Shown one piece after another: positions 60,854 to 64,000 of a stretch of 64,000 nt of DNA. The stretch lies in assembly GCA_963728875.1 (NCBI GenBank), contig CAVSLJ010000002.1:682001-746000 (forward strand), in the 5' to 3' direction. The stretch's first letter is position 1. Each line of letters begins with the position of its first letter. Under the pieces are notes generated by a model. The model ran no database searches and was not told the DNA's origin. It saw only the letters and a program-made list of their open reading frames with translations. Origin of the DNA: DASUPK01 sp963728875. GTDB lineage: Bacteria > Actinomycetota > Thermoleophilia > Solirubrobacterales > 70-9. Both the position numbers and the translations under genes were made by a program.

Positions 60854-61550
60854 GCTCGAAGATCTCGGGGTGAGCCTCGATCTCGGCGGTCGCGCGCTCG
60901 TGCTCGCCGACCGTCCCGATGTCGAACCAGACGCCGGGCCCGGAGTAGACCGCGACCTTGCGTCCGGCCTCCAGCATCGCGTTGACGACATCGGGGAAGT
61001 CGAAGTGGCGCGGGGGGATCAGCTCGACGACATCGGGGTCGTAGACGTAGACCCCCATGCTGACGTCGAAGCGCATCGTCGGCTTCTCCACATACTCCAT
61101 GACGAAGCCGTCGTCGGACTCGATCACCCCGAGGTCGATGTCGACGTTCTTCTTGTGGGTGGCGATCGTGATGCCGCCCTCGTGGCCGCGATGGAAGCGC
61201 ATCAGCTGGGCGTAGTCGAGGGTGGTGAGCACGTCGCCGTTCATCGCCAGGAAGGGCTCGTTCAGGTTCTCGAGCATCGTCAGCGCGCCGGCGGTACCGA
61301 GGGGGGCGTCTTCCCAGACATAGTTGAGCTCCATACCCTTCGGCAGCTCGATGCTGTCCAGGTACGCCTTGATCAGCCCGCCGAGATGACCGACCGACAG
61401 GTCGATTTGATTGAAGCCGTTGTGGCCGAGCTGGCGGAGGACGAGCTCGAGGATGGGCCGATCGGCGACCGGGATCAGCGGTTTTGGCAGCACCGTGGTG
61501 TACGGGCGAAGTCGTGTCCCCTTGCCTCCGGCGAGAATCACCGCTCGCAT
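60846..61550 (-). CDS. Sugar-1-phosphate nucleotidyltransferase
   Basis: 234 aa. MRAVILAGGKGTRLRPYTTV (G-G-x-G-x-R-L signature), LPKPLIPVADRPILELVLRQ, YVWEDAPLGTAGALTMLENL, FLAMNGDVLTTLDYAQLMRF (D-V metal site), VMEYVEKPTMRFDVSMGVYV, VWFDIGTVGEHERATAEIE. Resembles RmlA/ManC-core and PtmE-like short enzymes; the nucleotide is not clear. It lies 1 bp after the SDR stop and overlaps the DegT gene, giving a three-gene unit for one NDP-amino sugar. Confidence 0.92.
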   Translation of the reverse strand: MRAVILAGGKGTRLRPYTTVLPKPLIPVADRPILELVLRQLGHNGFNQIDLSVGHLGGLIKAYLDSIELPKGMELNYVWEDAPLGTAGALTMLENLNEPFLAMNGDVLTTLDYAQLMRFHRGHEGGITIATHKKNVDIDLGVIESDDGFVMEYVEKPTMRFDVSMGVYVYDPDVVELIPPRHFDFPDVVNAMLEAGRKVAVYSGPGVWFDIGTVGEHERATAEIEAHPEIFEHA

Positions 61551-61551
61551 C

Positions 61552-62544
61552 TCAGATCGCGTAGTCCCCGGCCGGCGTCAATGGCGGACGATCCTCCAGC
61601 CAGCGCATCGTCTTCTCGAGGCCCTCCCGCAATGGGGTCTGCGCCTGCCATCCGGTGGTCTCCGTCATCCGGCTCGGATCGGACAGCAACCGGTTCACCT
61701 CGCTCTGCTCGGGACGAACGCGCTGCTCTTCCTGGACCACCTGGAGGTCATGCCCGACCAGCGACTCGACGATCTCGATCAGCTCCCCGACCGAGATGTC
61801 CTCCCCGGTACCCAGCTGCAGCGTTTCTCCGGCCACGCCGTCCGCCTCGGCGGCGGCGATGAAACCGCTGACCGTGTCCGAGACGTACGTGAGATCTCGA
61901 CGAGGCTCAAGCGATCCGATGCGGACGGTGTCCCCGCTCAAGGCCTGAGCAAGGATCGTCGGGATCACGGCCCGGGTCGACTGGCGTGGCCCGTACGTGT
62001 TGAATGGCCGCAGCAGGGTCACCGGCAGTCCGTAGGTGCGATGAAAGCTGAGGGCGAGCTGATCCGCGCCGATTTTGCTCGCCGCATATGGAGAGTAGGC
62101 GGACACCGGATGTGCCGCCGTGATCGGGAACTCGAGCGCATTGCCGTACACCTCGGAAGTAGAGGTGTGCACGACGGAGCGTGGTGATCCGGCCCGGCTC
62201 GCCTGCAGCACGTTCAGGGTCCCGAGGACGTTCGTCTCGAAATAGTCGCGCGGGTTGACGAACGAATAGGGGATCGCGATCAGCGCCGCGAGGTGGAAGA
62301 CGACCTCGCTCCCCTCGACCACCGCGGCGGCGGACTCGGCGTCACGTACGTCGCCCGCCACTGTCTCAACCTCTGAGACCACGGCCTCCGGGATCCATTC
62401 GAGTGCCCCCTTGTCCCCGCGCGAGTTGTAACGAACCAGTGCGCGCACCGAGGCGCCCCCTGCCACGAGCCCTTCGACCAGATGGCTCCCGATGAATCCC
62501 CCCGCCCCTGTGACGGCGACCTTGGTGCCTGAAAGGCTGCTCAT
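61552..62544 (-). CDS. SDR sugar-nucleotide 4,6-dehydratase (LegB-like)
   Basis: 330 aa. KVAVTGAGGFIGSHLVEGLV, RALVRYNSRGDKGALEW (typical LegB/GDP-mannose-dehydratase-like block), VVFHLAALIAIPYSFVNPRD, TSTSEVYGNALEFPITAAHP (catalytic Ser/Thr), VSAYSPYAASKIGADQLALS (YxxxK as YAASK), LLRPFNTYGPRQSTRAVIPT, LEPRRDLTYVSDTVSGFIAA. It would make a 4-keto-6-deoxy sugar nucleotide used by the DegT enzyme. ATG 62544 with TACGAT 10 nt upstream. Intact. Confidence 0.9.
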   Translation of the reverse strand: MSSLSGTKVAVTGAGGFIGSHLVEGLVAGGASVRALVRYNSRGDKGALEWIPEAVVSEVETVAGDVRDAESAAAVVEGSEVVFHLAALIAIPYSFVNPRDYFETNVLGTLNVLQASRAGSPRSVVHTSTSEVYGNALEFPITAAHPVSAYSPYAASKIGADQLALSFHRTYGLPVTLLRPFNTYGPRQSTRAVIPTILAQALSGDTVRIGSLEPRRDLTYVSDTVSGFIAAAEADGVAGETLQLGTGEDISVGELIEIVESLVGHDLQVVQEEQRVRPEQSEVNRLLSDPSRMTETTGWQAQTPLREGLEKTMRWLEDRPPLTPAGDYAI

Positions 62545-62600
62545 GGAAGTGGCGATCGTAGCCGAGCGCTCGGCGTACCAGCCGTCGCCGGCTGAGGTCC

Positions 62601-62873
62601 CTATGGCTGGCCGAGGCCGCCCGTGCCGCCCGGAAGGCTCGATCCATTCTGGCTCGGGACGGAGGTTCCGCCGTTGGTCTGGGTTGCCACCGAGGTCGTG
62701 GTCTGGCTGGCGGTGGTGCTCCGGGAGCCGGTCGGAGTGCTCGTTGACTCGATCGCCTCTGTCGTCGTGGAGTTGTCGCCGTTGTTGTCGGCCGCGACGA
62801 TGATCAGTCCGACTGCCAGTCCAACCACCAACGCGAGCAAGATGCCGATCGTCCAGCGAGCACGCGTGTTCAC
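62601..62873 (-). CDS. Small Ser/Thr-rich membrane-anchored protein
   Basis: 90 aa. One N-terminal helix (WTIGILLALVVGLAVGLIIV) followed by a ~60-residue low-complexity exterior rich in Thr, Ser, Gly, Asn. It is either an anchored linker or a glycosylated surface stalk. GTG 62873 has TAGCAT 7 nt upstream; that hexamer uses the stop codon of argD. Confidence 0.75.
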   Translation of the reverse strand: MNTRARWTIGILLALVVGLAVGLIIVAADNNGDNSTTTEAIESTSTPTGSRSTTASQTTTSVATQTNGGTSVPSQNGSSLPGGTGGLGQP

Positions 62874-62880
62874 AGACGCG

Positions 62881-62886
62881 ATGCTA
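62881..62886 (-). promoter_or_regulatory. -10 element overlapping the argD stop
   Basis: TAGCAT, 7 nt before GTG 62873; its TAG is the argD stop codon. Confidence 0.45.
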
Positions 62887-64000
62887 GCCGAGGGTCCGGC
62901 CGATGATCTCGAGCGCCTCGTCGACCTCCGCCTCCCCGATGACCAGCGGCGGCAGCAAGCGCAGCGTGTCGTTGCCTATCGGGTTGACGATCAGGCCTTC
63001 GGCTAGCGCGGCGACGGCGGCTTGTTTCGCATCGACCCTCTTGAGCTTGGCTCCGACCATCAGCCCCCGGCCACGCACCTCGGCGACGGCATCGATCCGC
63101 TCGAGCCCAGCGGCGAGCCTGCCCCCCAGATCCCGCACCCGCCGCAGGAGCTCCGGGTCATCGAGAACGCCGAAGGCGGCCAGGGAGGCGGCGGCGATCA
63201 GCGGTCCGCCGGCGAAGGTCGAACCGTGATCGCCGCGTTCCAGGACCACCGCCGCCTCCGGGCTGGTGACACAGGCCCCTACCGGCAGACCCCCGCCGAG
63301 CGCCTTGGCCGTTGTCATCACGTCGGGCCGCACGGGCAGTTGCTCGTACGCCCAGAGCGAACCTGTCCTTCCCATCCCGGTCTGGATCTCGTCGAAAACC
63401 AGAAGCGCCCCGGTGGCGTCGCAGAGCTCGCGCGCCGTGGCGATCATCTCGTCGGGGACGACGTGAACCCCGGTCTCCCCCTGGATCGGCTCCAGCATCA
63501 CAGCGGCCGTCCTGTCGCCGACCGCGGCTCTGAGCGAATCGACGCTGTCGCGTGGAACGGCGGGAAACCCCCGCAGATACGGCGTGAAGGCCTGATTGTC
63601 GGTGAGGCCCGGCGTGGCGGAGAGTGACCCCATCGTACGGCCGTGGAACGCACCCTCGAGCACGACGATCTCGGGCTTCGAGATCCCGCGGCCATGCGCG
63701 TGCTTGCGGACCAGCTTGATCGCGCACTCGTTGGCCTCGGTGCCGGAGTTGCAGAGAAACGCCCTTCCTCCCAGGCTCGACTCGCAGAGGCGCTGGGCGA
63801 GCCGGACGCCGCCCTCGGTCAGGTAGAGGTTCGAGGTGTGGGTGAGCTTGCCCACCTGCTCGCGCACCGCCTCGACGACCGCCGGATGACAGTGGCCGAC
63901 GGAGCAGACCGAGATGCCCGCCAGAAAGTCCAGGTATTCCTTTCCCTCGGAATCCCAGACACGCGCGCCCTCCCCCCGCACGAGCTCCACGGGCGCGCGC
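62884..64000 (-). CDS. argD: Acetylornithine aminotransferase, 5' end outside window
   Basis: About 371 codons up to the window edge. GEGARVWDSEGKEYLDFLAG, ISVCSVGHCHPAVVEAVREQ, LTHTSNLYLTEGGVRLAQRL, FLCNSGTEANECAIKLVRKH, FHGRTMGSLSATPG, LLVFDEIQTGMGRTGSLWAY, the PLP Lys in MTTAKALGGGLPVGA, GSTFAGGPLIAAASLAAFGV. Class III aminotransferase of arginine (and possibly lysine) synthesis; argG is at 38-39 kb in the same window. The frame is open through position 64000, so the start lies beyond it. Confidence 0.94.
   Translation of the reverse strand, partial: RAPVELVRGEGARVWDSEGKEYLDFLAGISVCSVGHCHPAVVEAVREQVGKLTHTSNLYLTEGGVRLAQRLCESSLGGRAFLCNSGTEANECAIKLVRKHAHGRGISKPEIVVLEGAFHGRTMGSLSATPGLTDNQAFTPYLRGFPAVPRDSVDSLRAAVGDRTAAVMLEPIQGETGVHVVPDEMIATARELCDATGALLVFDEIQTGMGRTGSLWAYEQLPVRPDVMTTAKALGGGLPVGACVTSPEAAVVLERGDHGSTFAGGPLIAAASLAAFGVLDDPELLRRVRDLGGRLAAGLERIDAVAEVRGRGLMVGAKLKRVDAKQAAVAALAEGLIVNPIGNDTLRLLPPLVIGEAEVDEALEIIGRTLG

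Noticed and set aside
41298..62544. The polysaccharide locus as a recent genomic island
   Set aside because: Divergent gene content is normal for such loci; no integrase, tRNA target, IS or direct repeats were seen, and base composition stays high-GC with only slightly lower values at 43-54 kb.
1..64000. CRISPR arrays, IS elements, phage or toxin-antitoxin modules
   Set aside because: No regularly spaced repeats, transposase/integrase motifs or recognisable toxin genes were found on either strand.

Overview
The window is 64 kb of high-GC chromosomal DNA. It has a dense two-strand gene layout and many start codons placed 6-8 nt downstream of a TAnnnT hexamer, which suggests leaderless transcripts. 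Two secreted proteins carry a C-terminal 'RNKxKGxAxxxxxxPNPG' module that I associate with Thermoleophilia, and there is a DnaE1-type polymerase, a PcrA helicase, SqdB and several LPFTG/sortase genes. I infer a deep-branching actinobacterium, most likely class Thermoleophilia (Solirubrobacterales/Gaiellales-like). No rRNA, tRNA, CRISPR array, IS element or phage gene was seen.

Layout. 0-3 kb: branched-chain amino acid genes ilvB-ilvN followed by the start of an isochorismate synthase, all on the minus strand. 3-8.2 kb: a ribbon-helix-helix-like protein, sqdB (sulfolipid head group), a membrane-tethered GT2, and two secreted paralogues flanking a zinc-ribbon membrane protein. 8.2-11.3 kb: gatC-gatA-gatB. 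11.4-16 kb: a 4-TM protein with a GMC oxidoreductase, then four tandem paralogous membrane proteins. 16-21.8 kb: folD, pcrA, cysE, cysK and a cysteine-free Rrf2 (CymR-like) regulator. 21.9-27.9 kb: VanZ-like protein, HDOD-LuxR regulator, gltX, nfo, an ASCH-like/winged-helix protein, a lytic transglycosylase lipoprotein, an SRPBCC protein and a Cys-rich protein. 27.9-39.3 kb: dnaE, sixA, ferritin-like protein, alpha/beta hydrolase, delta-60 repeat protein, a cell-wall hydrolase behind a c-di-AMP (ydaO) riboswitch, LysR, a 50-aa membrane protein and argG. 39.4-43.5 kb: a sortase with two LPFTG-anchored substrates. 41.3-62.5 kb: a large surface-polysaccharide locus. 62.6-64 kb: a small Ser/Thr-rich membrane protein and the end of argD.

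The polysaccharide locus holds an initiating phosphoglycosyltransferase, a deacetylase, three GT4 enzymes, a fused Wzz/BY-kinase, a Wzx-like flippase, two O-antigen-ligase/polymerase-like proteins, a GNAT of the CelD/FemAB type, an epimerase, and a sugar-nucleotide trio (nucleotidyltransferase, DegT aminotransferase, SDR dehydratase). Inside it sits an overlapping three-gene cassette (ATP-grasp, HisC-fold aminotransferase, HAD hydrolase) that looks like an uncharacterised small-molecule or polymer-decoration pathway; this is my leading candidate for an undescribed system.

Quality caveat. About twenty genes need one or more single-base frame corrections to give a full-length protein, and these are concentrated at 16.8-23.3, 35.6-37.4, 39.4-41.2 and 48.4-59.6 kb. 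Because all motifs survive once the frame is restored, I read them as assembly indels rather than pseudogenes. dnaE (3.5 kb), gltX, gatCAB and argG are intact.
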